Shown here one piece after another: positions 1 through 6,002 of a stretch of DNA of 8,254 nt. The notes under the pieces were generated by a model. It was not told the DNA's origin. It ran no database searches and worked only from the letters and a program-made list of their open reading frames with translations. A program made the translations under genes and the position numbers. The number at the start of each line of letters is the position of its first letter. Position 1 is the first letter of the stretch. Source of the stretch: an uncultured Bacteriovoracaceae bacterium (GTDB taxonomy: Bacteria > Bdellovibrionota > Bacteriovoracia > Bacteriovoracales > Bacteriovoracaceae); assembly GCA_937952395.1 (NCBI GenBank), contig CALFYV010000493.1, forward strand, positions 1 to 8,254, written 5' to 3'.

Positions 1-72
1 ATTACGACCTTTTTCTTCAGTCATAGAACAAGAAATAAATAAAAATAAACTAAGTAATGAAAATATCTTCAT
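1..72 (-). CDS. Lipoprotein, N-terminal fragment (runs off window)
   Basis: The first 24 codons are visible. The start is the ATG at 72-70, preceded by a strong Shine-Dalgarno, AAGGAGAC, about 3-7 nt upstream on the minus strand. The peptide begins MKIF, continues with a Leu/Phe/Ile-rich hydrophobic stretch, and reaches LFISC|S, a good lipobox with the acylated Cys at residue 15. It then becomes polar (MTEEKGRN). Known biology: signal peptidase II would cleave before the Cys, and Ser at +2 in Gram-negatives usually permits outer-membrane sorting. The mature protein lies outside the window, so no function can be given. It is transcribed divergently from the coiled-coil gene at 260. Confidence 0.75.
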   Translation of the reverse strand, partial: MKIFSLLSLFLFISCSMTEEKGRN

Positions 73-183
73 GCAGTCTCCTTGTACCCTCTTATCGTCA
101 GTTGAGACCAAAGCCTAAATGTGTCTTATTCTTGCCAGTAAAATCAATAAAAATTACTGTCACCAAGACCATAACTGATTGTT

Positions 184-219
184 TTTTAAGGATTTTATCG
201 TTTTTAAGCGTTTTAAGTC
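184..219. repeat. Four tandem 9-nt units, consensus TTTTAAGNN
   Basis: Units start at 184, 193, 202 and 211: TTTTAAGGA, TTTTATCGT, TTTTAAGCG and TTTTAAGTC. Three share TTTTAAG exactly; the second is TTTTATC. The array is flanked by an inverted pair, AACTGAT (173-179) and ATCAGTT (224-230), the latter overlapping the perfect palindrome CTGATCAG (221-228). It lies just upstream of a -10-like box for the gene at 260. A role as a regulator-binding array or AT-rich promoter upstream element is inference. Confidence 0.55.
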
Positions 220-236
220 TCTGATCAGTTTTATCC

Positions 237-242
237 TATAAA
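237..242 (+). promoter_or_regulatory. Possible -10 box (TATAAA) for the coiled-coil gene
   Basis: TATAAA lies 18 nt before the start codon and 7 nt before the Shine-Dalgarno. The best -35 is weak: TTAAGT at 213-218, with an 18-nt spacer, falls in the last 9-nt repeat unit. The position fits a very short leader. The call rests on the -10 match and location only. Confidence 0.35.
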
Positions 243-259
243 CACAACAGGAGTTGATT

Positions 260-985
260 ATGAAAGAGGTACCTTTAACTGAAAATAAACCCTTGGTTAA
301 AGCCACCAGCTCGGCTTTAACTCAAAAACAGGATTTTTTTTACCCTGCCATCATTTCTAAGAATTTAAATTGGGTCATGGTTTTGGCCACCCTTTTTATC
401 TATGGAGCACTTTGCGCCTATTGGGGCTCTAATCGCTTAAGTAAGAAAGATATTAGTTATGAGCATAAAGTATTGCTTACCCAGGCCCAAGAAACTTTGG
501 ATAATTTAAAAGAAAAACTTAATCAACAATATTATTACAATACCAACTCTAATCATCAATTTGAAAAACTTGAAAATTCAATTACTCAGACTTTAGCGCA
601 AACCCAAGGTGATTATGAACGTAAACTCAAACTCAAACTCAAAGATGAAGAAATTTATCAGCTTAAGCAAAATATTAAAGAATTGAATCTCATCTTATCG
701 CAAAATATGGATAAAAACACTCCAAGAGAAGAAGCGCTGAACTATTCCTTAGAAAATGAGAAAATTCTGGAGTTTGAACACAGACAAAAATTGCAAAGAC
801 TAAAGCAGGCACACGATGCCAGAAAAGATGCTTACTTGAAAATACTTGATTTAACTAAAACTGAGGACCAAGCCAATTGGGTTCAATTTCAAGATAATTT
901 GGATAAAGAATACTACGCTTTAAAAGTCAAACAAGATGAATTAAGAAAGAAGTTTTACCGTGAAAAATATATTGTTCTTAAATAG
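260..985 (+). CDS. Membrane-anchored coiled-coil protein, unknown function
   Basis: This encodes 241 residues. I chose the ATG at 260 because AGGAG (249-253) sits 6 nt upstream; the in-frame TTG at 254 abuts that site too closely. A polar N-terminus (1-35) is followed by one hydrophobic segment at about 38-56 (WVMVLATLFIYGALCAYW). There is no signal cleavage site, so it is probably a single-pass anchor. From about 65 to 235 the protein is rich in Lys, Glu, Gln and Leu, with heptad-like spacing typical of long coiled coils and only brief breaks around 92-99 and 150-158. Residues 122-128 are KLKLKLK, encoded by a hexanucleotide repeat. It has one Cys (52), no catalytic motif and no family I recognise. 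The stop (TAG, 983-985) lies inside the 3' end of the convergent Hsp20-like gene. A structural, scaffolding or envelope-tethering role is a guess. Confidence 0.8.
   Translation: MKEVPLTENKPLVKATSSALTQKQDFFYPAIISKNLNWVMVLATLFIYGALCAYWGSNRLSKKDISYEHKVLLTQAQETLDNLKEKLNQQYYYNTNSNHQFEKLENSITQTLAQTQGDYERKLKLKLKDEEIYQLKQNIKELNLILSQNMDKNTPREEALNYSLENEKILEFEHRQKLQRLKQAHDARKDAYLKILDLTKTEDQANWVQFQDNLDKEYYALKVKQDELRKKFYREKYIVLK
623..643 (+). repeat. In-frame hexanucleotide microrepeat (AAACTC x3.5)
   Basis: Three perfect copies of AAACTC plus a terminal AAA lie inside the coiled-coil gene and encode KLKLKLK (residues 122-128). Replication slippage would add or remove Lys-Leu dipeptides without breaking the frame, but would shift the coiled-coil heptad register by two. 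Confidence 0.8.
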
Positions 986-1562
986 TCCTATCATCCGCTT
1001 TATCTAATTTGATAGGCTTTTTTTCTTGGATAGGTTGAGAGATGTTTTTCTTAAGTAAGGAAGATGTCTGCTTAGTTTCCCCTTCTCTTTTACCAAAGAC
1101 CACAATCAATTTATCTTCCTCTTTTTTAATATCGACTTTTTTGGGGTCGGCTTGAAGTGGTAGAGGAATAAGTTCATTAATTATACGGCTAACTTTGGAA
1201 TAGGATTTACCATGCTCTGTTATGGTCTCTTTTTCTTCTGTAAAATTGGCCTTAACTAGAATGAAATATTAACTGACTTCAATTTGCGGTTCTTGGTTTT
1301 TTGCAGGAAAATAAATCTCCACCTCTACTGAATCATCTTTGGGAGTGACCTTATGCTCAATACCTGAAGAGAAAGATGAGCTGTCAGCGAAACCCCAAGG
1401 GGCATCTTGGAAAAAATCATCTTGAAAAAAACGCTCTCGCATACGCTTAGAGAACTCATGCATCTGTTGCATCATGGATTCTGCTTCATTGGCAAAATCA
1501 TCTTGGGTTTGTGCATAACCAAGTGAAAAACTTAAATAAAAAAGAAATAATACTTTCATCAT
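978..1562 (-). pseudogene. Exported Hsp20/alpha-crystallin-like protein, interrupted by one in-frame TAA
   Basis: Read through, the frame gives 194 positions with a single stop (TAA, 1271-1269) at position 98. The N-terminal half (1562-1269, 97 residues) has a signal peptide, cleaved after about YAQ (residue 18). Next comes a Met-, Phe- and Asp-rich segment with a DDFFQDAPWGF patch, then the first alpha-crystallin beta strands (VTPKDDSVEVEIYFP, 72-86). The second half (1268-978) has no Met, but continues the domain in the same frame: YFILVKANF, then SRIINELIPLPLQA (126-138), which matches the family's R-x-hydrophobic-x-LP strand. VDIKKEEDKLIVVFGK (143-158) corresponds to the closing strands, and a polar tail follows. 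Small heat-shock proteins hold unfolding proteins; the signal peptide would place this one in the periplasm. Without readthrough the product lacks most of the domain. No restart codon with a ribosome site is seen. The last 8 bases overlap the end of the convergent gene. Confidence 0.75.
987..1024 (+). terminator. Probable intrinsic terminator after the coiled-coil gene
   Basis: CCTATCA (987-993) pairs perfectly with TGATAGG (1010-1016) across a 16-nt loop. C and seven Ts follow (1018-1024). It starts one base after the TAG stop of the plus-strand gene. The stem is only 7 bp and the loop is long, so strength is uncertain. It lies within the coding 3' end of the convergent Hsp20-like gene, so coding constraint acts on it as well. 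Confidence 0.55.
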
Positions 1563-1568
1563 AAAGTA

Positions 1569-1596
1569 AATATAAGAGCTAAAATAATGATGTCAA
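1569..1596 (-). promoter_or_regulatory. Sigma70-like promoter for the Hsp20-like gene, possibly leaderless
   Basis: On the minus strand the -35 is a perfect TTGACA (1596-1591) and the -10 is TATATT (1574-1569, 5 of 6), with a 16-nt spacer. The -35 contains the TGA stop of the upstream substrate-binding gene. The expected start point, about 7 nt after the -10, coincides with the ATG at 1562 (a second ATG is at 1559). No Shine-Dalgarno is present, so the mRNA would be leaderless or nearly so. No sigma32-type CCCCAT box or CIRCE element is visible. Confidence 0.6.
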
Positions 1597-2396
1597 GGTT
1601 GGGAATCTGACCACTTCTTAAATATTTGAAATAATTGATCTAGGCCATCGATGATAGGTGCTGGACCGGGTTGCAGGAAAATTTCTGGAGCAAGTTCAAA
1701 AAGCTGATTATTTTTAACTGCTTCTATATTTTGCCAGCTTTGTCTTTTTTTAATACTTTCTAAATTCACTTTTTTACCACACCAACAACCTAGGATAATA
1801 TCGGGATTGGCCTTAATAATTTGCTCGTCTGTGACAAAACGTTCTTTAGCTAACTTGCCTTCTGATTCTTTGGCAAAAATATTAATTCCACCGGCGATTT
1901 CAATAGATTCACTGACCCATTGAATATCGCTGATTTTTGGCTCATCCCATTCTTCAAAATAAACTTTAGGTTTATGTTTAAGTTCTTTAGATAGTTTAGC
2001 TATTTCTTGGATTTTTTGATTTAATTTCTCTACAAGTTCTTGCCCTTTCTTTGCCTCTCCCACCATATGAGTCAGAGTGAGGATATAACTTAAAATTTCG
2101 CTAATTGAACGCTGATTAGAAATATAGACATTAATACCTTTTTCTATCAATTCACGAGCAATATCTTTTTGAATATCAGAGAAGCCAATCACTAAATCTG
2201 GCTTCATTGCAACTATTTTCTCTATCTTGGAATCAGTAAAAGCAGAAACTTTAGGCTTGTTCATGGCCTCAGCAGGCCGTTTGACAAATATTGACACACC
2301 TTTGACAATTTCTTGCAAGCCTATTGCATACAAAGTCTCGACCGATTCTTCAGTCAGGCATATAATATTCCGAGGAAGACTATAAGTTTGATTCAT
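1593..2396 (-). CDS. BtuF-like (cobalamin/Fe-type) substrate-binding family protein without signal peptide
   Basis: 267 residues of the Fe/B12 periplasmic-binding-protein superfamily (PF01497, COG0614). Features, in order: RNIICLTEESVETLYAIGL (9-27), the usual opening strand and helix; KIEKIVAMKPDLVIG (57-71); the long connecting helix region around 97-140; VYFEEWDEP (145-153) with WVSESIEIAGG (160-170); NPDIILGCWCGKK (197-209); and LQPGPAPIIDGLDQL (241-255). The EEWDEP, CWCGKK and QPGPA motifs are those of the subgroup usually called cobalamin-binding protein, many members of which also lack a signal peptide. Here an in-frame stop 27 bases upstream of the ATG rules out a longer N-terminus, so a cytoplasmic location is implied and classical ABC-importer delivery is doubtful. 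No transporter genes are adjacent. The ribosome site is weak. It may be co-transcribed with the Hsp20-like gene 30 bp downstream. The ligand is not shown by the sequence. Confidence 0.8.
   Translation of the reverse strand: MNQTYSLPRNIICLTEESVETLYAIGLQEIVKGVSIFVKRPAEAMNKPKVSAFTDSKIEKIVAMKPDLVIGFSDIQKDIARELIEKGINVYISNQRSISEILSYILTLTHMVGEAKKGQELVEKLNQKIQEIAKLSKELKHKPKVYFEEWDEPKISDIQWVSESIEIAGGINIFAKESEGKLAKERFVTDEQIIKANPDIILGCWCGKKVNLESIKKRQSWQNIEAVKNNQLFELAPEIFLQPGPAPIIDGLDQLFQIFKKWSDSQP
2281..2307 (+). repeat. Three TTGACA direct repeats at near-helical spacing
   Basis: TTGACA occurs at 2281-2286, 2291-2296 and 2302-2307, with start-to-start steps of 10 and 11 nt, so on about the same face of the helix. 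They lie inside the 5' part of the substrate-binding gene, about 120-145 bp upstream of dsbD. On the minus strand they help encode VKGVSIFVK, so coding constraint may explain them. No good -10 follows at standard spacing. Operator function for dsbD is speculative. Confidence 0.35.
2338..2366 (+). promoter_or_regulatory. Candidate dsbD promoter inside the divergent gene
   Basis: A perfect TATAAT (2361-2366) is preceded at 17 nt by TCGACC (2338-2343, 4 of 6 to TTGACA). Transcription would start near 2373 and give a leader of about 50 nt. The 29-bp gap between the divergent start codons is too short to hold both promoters, so at least one must lie in coding sequence. Confidence 0.5.
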
Positions 2397-2425
2397 TTGC
2401 TCATACCTATTATTAAGAGGTTACC

Positions 2426-4573
2426 ATGAAGTTTATCATCACACTAATGCTGTTGCTATCTTATAGCTCATTAGCACTTAGTTCCAATAAAGGTGATGAA
2501 TTGGCGCAATTTGGCGCTCAGAGCTTCGAATATCAAGGTGAGTCCTACCTGGCACTGAGCCTTAAAAATGAACCTCATTGGCATACCTATTGGAAGAATC
2601 CAGGAGATGCTGGCATACCATTCAGCGCCGTCTTTCAATCTGATAAAAAAGTTATTTCTCTAGAAGAGCTTGAATGGCCTGTGCCTAAGAAATATATCTT
2701 AGAAGGAAACATCCTCTCCTACGGTTATGAAGGGCTTTATAGTTTTTTCTATAAGATCCCCAAAAACCTAAATAGCAGCACTTTCAGCATTAAGGGTCAT
2801 TGGCTTATATGCAAAGAATTATGTGTACCGGGTGAAAGAGTTATCGAAGGTGAGATAAAAAATAATTCATTTAAACCAACTTCTGGAAATGAAATCGAAG
2901 TTGATAAGAATAAACTTATTTCTCAACTTAAGAGTTTACCCAAAGCTGCGCAAACTCCAAGCAATCTTCAAATCCAGTTTTTCGTAGATGAAAAAGACAA
3001 GCTTCTCTTGCACTACACTCTAGATGGAATTGATCTAAATAAATACAACTCTTCTATGAGTCTGTTAACCCCTTTTCCCACGGTTCCTTTTGGCCATAAA
3101 CTAGAAAAGCTTTTTTATGACGATTCTTCAAAAGAGCTAGTGGCCATCACGGAAGTGGATTGGGACGGAGCTTACCAAGAACCCACGATAAACTTTCCTT
3201 CTGATGGAAAACTGCCCAACCCGATTGCTGCCAAGTTTCTCTTCAATAATCCCGTCAGTGGCAATATTGAGGTTATTGAATACTCGATTAAGGATTTTGC
3301 TCTTAAAGGGGCAAAAGAAATAAAAAAATATGTAGAGAAATTAAAGCCAATAAAACATTTAGAAAAATTTGAGAATCAAGATCTCTCCCTCTTAACTATT
3401 TTATTTTTTGCTTTTTTGGGTGGTCTCATTTTAAACCTCATGCCTTGTGTACTACCAGTTATTTCTCTTAAACTTTTTGGGCTCATTGTCCACTCTGGGG
3501 CCAGTAAGAAGAAAATCATTAAACATAATATCTTTTATATGATTGGAGTCATTGCCACCTTTTGGGCCCTGGCCCTGGCGGTCATTGGTATTAAAGCGGC
3601 TGGCGAAGAAATTGGTTGGGGCTTTCAATTACAATCTCCACTTTTTGTTTTCCTCATGATGCTTTTTATTTTCATTCTCTCGCTTAACCTTTTTGGCTTT
3701 TTTGAATTTAGAACTCCAGGAGGAAAAGTCTTAGGGGATAAGCAATTAGAAGAAGGGGTCTTCGGAGACTTCATGTCAGGAGTCATTGCTACTATTTTAT
3801 CGACTCCTTGTAGTGCTCCGTTTTTAGGCAGTGCCCTCTCTTTTGCTTTTACGACTTCCATTTTTAATATTTTTTTGGTTTTTACTTTTATAGCTTTGGG
3901 CCTAAGTTTTCCTTTTCTGTTAACAGCATTTTTCCCAAGTTTAATTTCCTTTTTACCTAAGCCCGGAAAATGGATGGAGACCTTTAAGAAATTTTTAGGT
4001 TTTACGTTGCTGATAACTAGTTTATGGCTTTATGCGATCCTTTTAACTCTTACCGATTCAAGTATTACTAATATTTATTTTAATCTTATATTGGTGACTA
4101 TCTTTTTATTTTTTTGGCTCCAACGGAAGATGAAAAACAGAAGCCATATCATTTTGATGGCGCTGATACCTATGACTAGCTTTGTTTTTGTCATTTTAAA
4201 TCAACAACTTTATTTGGCCCCCACTTCAAGTTCAATGGAAAGTCACCATGGGCAGTGGGAAACCTGGAGCGAAGAAACTATGGCAAGTCATAAGGGTCAA
4301 GAAATTTTTGTGGATTTTACCGCACAGTGGTGTCTGACTTGCAAGGTTAATAAAAAACTAGTTATGGATACTAATGATTTTTATGAATTTTCTAAAGCGC
4401 GCAATTTGAAACTCATGCGTGCTGATTGGACTAAAAGAGATGATCGCATTACAGAGTTTTTAAAACGCTATAATGTAGTGGGAGTTCCCGCTTATTTCAT
4501 TCAAAAAAAGAATGGGGAAATAAAATACTTAGGTGAAACTATCTCAATTGGAAAAATAAAAGAAAACCTTTAA
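2426..4573 (+). CDS. dsbD: Thiol:disulfide interchange protein DsbD (protein-disulfide reductase)
   Basis: 715 residues with all three DsbD modules. DsbD moves electrons from cytoplasmic thioredoxin across the inner membrane to periplasmic thiol proteins. A signal peptide (1-19) leads into an extended N-terminal periplasmic domain with PHWHTYWKNPGDAG (50-63), typical of the longer ScsB-like branch, and the redox pair Cys129/Cys133 (CKELC). The membrane domain (about 321-593, roughly eight helices) has NLMPCVLPV with Cys341 and STPCSAPF with Cys462, the intramembrane pair. The C-terminal thioredoxin domain has QWCLTCK (Cys636/Cys639) and the cis-Pro loop GVPAYF (686-691). All six family cysteines are therefore present. 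Length exceeds E. coli DsbD (about 565), mainly through the N-terminal region. AAGAGG (2415-2420) lies 5 nt before the ATG. The TAA interlocks with the gpsA stop in TTAA (4570-4573). Two cysteines in the exported protein at 6003-8081 could be a substrate, but that is a guess. Confidence 0.95.
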   Translation: MKFIITLMLLLSYSSLALSSNKGDELAQFGAQSFEYQGESYLALSLKNEPHWHTYWKNPGDAGIPFSAVFQSDKKVISLEELEWPVPKKYILEGNILSYGYEGLYSFFYKIPKNLNSSTFSIKGHWLICKELCVPGERVIEGEIKNNSFKPTSGNEIEVDKNKLISQLKSLPKAAQTPSNLQIQFFVDEKDKLLLHYTLDGIDLNKYNSSMSLLTPFPTVPFGHKLEKLFYDDSSKELVAITEVDWDGAYQEPTINFPSDGKLPNPIAAKFLFNNPVSGNIEVIEYSIKDFALKGAKEIKKYVEKLKPIKHLEKFENQDLSLLTILFFAFLGGLILNLMPCVLPVISLKLFGLIVHSGASKKKIIKHNIFYMIGVIATFWALALAVIGIKAAGEEIGWGFQLQSPLFVFLMMLFIFILSLNLFGFFEFRTPGGKVLGDKQLEEGVFGDFMSGVIATILSTPCSAPFLGSALSFAFTTSIFNIFLVFTFIALGLSFPFLLTAFFPSLISFLPKPGKWMETFKKFLGFTLLITSLWLYAILLTLTDSSITNIYFNLILVTIFLFFWLQRKMKNRSHIILMALIPMTSFVFVILNQQLYLAPTSSSMESHHGQWETWSEETMASHKGQEIFVDFTAQWCLTCKVNKKLVMDTNDFYEFSKARNLKLMRADWTKRDDRITEFLKRYNVVGVPAYFIQKKNGEIKYLGETISIGKIKENL

Positions 4574-5607
4574 GCTTCGTCTTCAAAACGTCCAGGAATT
4601 CTCATCAATTCTTTTATCACAGCTTTTGGTGATACATTATTATAAAGAACTTCATACAATCCATTAATCAGTCGAGTATGAATATCATATTGCTTGGCCA
4701 GCTTATATGCGGCCATAGTGGTTCGATAACCTTCCACTGTACTTCTTTGAGATTCAATAATTTCCTTAGGTTTTCTTCCTTTGGCAATTTCCATTCCAAA
4801 TTGTTTATTTCGAGAAAGACCACCGGTGGTAGTGAGAATTAAATCTCCCATTCCACTTAAACCATAGAAAGTTTCTGGCCTGGCATTGAAGACTTTTCCA
4901 AAACGAAGCATTTCTACAATTCCATGGGTAATGAGTGCTGCTCGAGTATTGTGGTTATACCCCAGGCCTTCAGCAATTCCCGCAGCTATGGCCAGAGGAT
5001 TTTTAAGTGCACCACCTAAGAGCAAACCCTTAACATCATAAGTAGCAAAGACTTTAAAATAATCTGTTTGCATCATAGGCATAATATTTTCTAAATGTTT
5101 TTTTTATTTTCCAGCGACAGAAACCAAAGTCACTTGCTCATCCAAAATCTCCTGAGCAAAAGAAGGGCCTGATAGAAAAAGAAAGTTATTTTTATAATCC
5201 GGAAAAACATCATAAAAAAGATCCGAGGGAAGTTCGAGTGTATCAGGGTCAATCCCCTTGGCAAGATTCACCAAGGGGATATCTTGCTTAAAATACTTCA
5301 CAAAAAATTCTTTATGTTCTTCGAAGTAAGGTTTAATAGCATACGTTGGCAAACCAGAAACGATAAGATCAATTTCTTGTAGAGTCACTTCATCTTCTAA
5401 CTCTTCCCATTCCAAACAAGGTGTTAAATTTCTAGGTAGTTTTTGGCCCGTTAGGTAGACTTTATTTTCTCCACTTTCTTTAATGCTTTGATAAACATCA
5501 GCAGAGCGGACTTTTAAAAAAACTTTTTCAAAGTTCTTGCTTAAAACTGAAGCAATGGAAGTTCCGAAAGCTCCTGCACCAATAACAATGGCATTTTTAT
5601 AACTCAT
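4570..5607 (-). pseudogene. gpsA: Glycerol-3-phosphate dehydrogenase GpsA, interrupted by one in-frame TAA
   Basis: GpsA reduces dihydroxyacetone phosphate to sn-glycerol-3-phosphate with NAD(P)H, the first step of phospholipid synthesis. The read-through frame is 345 positions, a normal family length. The N-terminal part (5607-5104, 167 residues) has the Rossmann loop GAGAFG (10-15), VNLAKGID (113-120) and SGPSFAQE (146-153). TAA (5106-5104) is position 168. The same frame continues KKHLENI, then the C-terminal part, whose first Met is at 5082 (to 4570): TDYFKVF, GGALKN (198-203, with the catalytic Lys), NTRAALITHG, GLSGMGDLILT and the nucleotide-binding GLSRN. From memory of the family, the two halves join without gap, the stop replacing one variable residue between the domains. 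Each half lacks essential parts, and the ATG at 5082 has no clear Shine-Dalgarno. The DNA at the stop is A4-T-A8 on the coding strand. The start overlaps the DUF493 stop (ATGA). Confidence 0.9.
5252..5280. repeat. Perfect 10-bp inverted repeat inside gpsA
   Basis: ATCCCCTTGG (5252-5261) and CCAAGGGGAT (5271-5280) pair perfectly around a 9-nt loop. On the minus strand they encode the IPLVNLAKGI region including the conserved AKG motif. No T-run follows on either strand, so it is not an intrinsic terminator. Within such AT-rich DNA the GC-rich stem is conspicuous. It would fold in the gpsA mRNA. Confidence 0.7.
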
Positions 5608-5876
5608 AGACTAATAATACCTTTAATAATAGTCACAGACTCATAAATCTCAATAATATGATCAGAAGAATGAACCAAAACCCTGACTGTTACACTCACA
5701 TAATTGCCCTTGCTCGATTCTTTTTCTTCAATATCATGGCCTTTAATGATCTCCATTAACTCTTCTCTTTTGTCTATAGGAACAATAAACTTAAATCGAT
5801 AATAATCAGGCCAGGAGTGGGTTTCATCCAGTAGTGCTTTAAAATTTTCTTTTTGCTCATCAGTTTTATAAACCAT
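5604..5876 (-). CDS. DUF493 (YbeD-like) family protein
   Basis: 90 residues from the ATG at 5876. An in-frame TTG at 5930 would add 18 residues (MRRIVGPKQ...) that do not look like the family, so I prefer the ATG, although its ribosome site is weak (AAAGA). The DUF493/YbeD family (PF04359) is a small ACT-like alpha/beta fold of unknown biochemical role. Family-like elements are WPDYYRFKFIVP (about 22-33), ESSKGNYVSVTVRVLVHSSDHIIEIYESV and the C-terminal IKGIISL. The stop TGA (5606-5604) overlaps the gpsA ATG in ATGA, indicating translational coupling. With gpsA it forms a two-gene operon. Confidence 0.8.
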   Translation of the reverse strand: MVYKTDEQKENFKALLDETHSWPDYYRFKFIVPIDKREELMEIIKGHDIEEKESSKGNYVSVTVRVLVHSSDHIIEIYESVTIIKGIISL

Positions 5877-5888
5877 AATCTTTACATT

Positions 5889-5922
5889 TATCAATGATAT
5901 CGACTGCTTAGGTCCGACAATT
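5889..5922 (-). promoter_or_regulatory. Weak candidate promoter for the DUF493-gpsA operon
   Basis: On the minus strand TATCAT (5899-5894) could be a -10, with TTGTCG (5920-5915) as -35 at a short 15-nt spacer. The -10 overlaps a small dyad, TATCA-A-TGATA (5889-5899). Transcription would begin about 11 nt before the ATG at 5876. Matches are modest and the spacer is suboptimal. Confidence 0.3.
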
Positions 5923-5962
5923 CTTCTCAATTTCTAGCAAAATATGCCGATAAAGTTCCTAG

Positions 5963-5981
5963 TTGTTTTATAAGAAAACAA
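5963..5981. promoter_or_regulatory. Inverted repeat overlapping a -10-like box
   Basis: TTGTTTT (5963-5969) and AAAACAA (5975-5981) are perfect inverted arms around ATAAG. The centre makes TATAAG (5969-5974), a reasonable plus-strand -10 whose start point would be near 5981, giving a leader of about 20 nt that contains AAGGA before the ATG at 6003. No convincing -35 is seen. The dyad could be an operator or coincidence in AT-rich DNA. Confidence 0.35.
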
Positions 5982-6002
5982 ATGCTTTTTGCCAAGGATG
6001 TC

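Noticed and set aside
254..259. TTG at 254 as start of the coiled-coil gene
   Set aside because: It directly abuts the AGGAG site, whereas the ATG at 260 has ideal spacing.
3625..3861. Minus-strand reading frame inside dsbD
   Set aside because: Antisense to conserved dsbD membrane-domain sequence, low-complexity basic product, no ribosome site.
4596..4615. GAATT/AATTC hairpin followed by TTTT as a dsbD terminator
   Set aside because: A 5-bp AT-rich stem with a short T-run inside conserved gpsA coding sequence is too weak.
5877..5930. TTG at 5930 as start of the DUF493 gene
   Set aside because: The extra 18 residues do not resemble the family and the segment carries promoter-like elements; the ATG at 5876 fits better.
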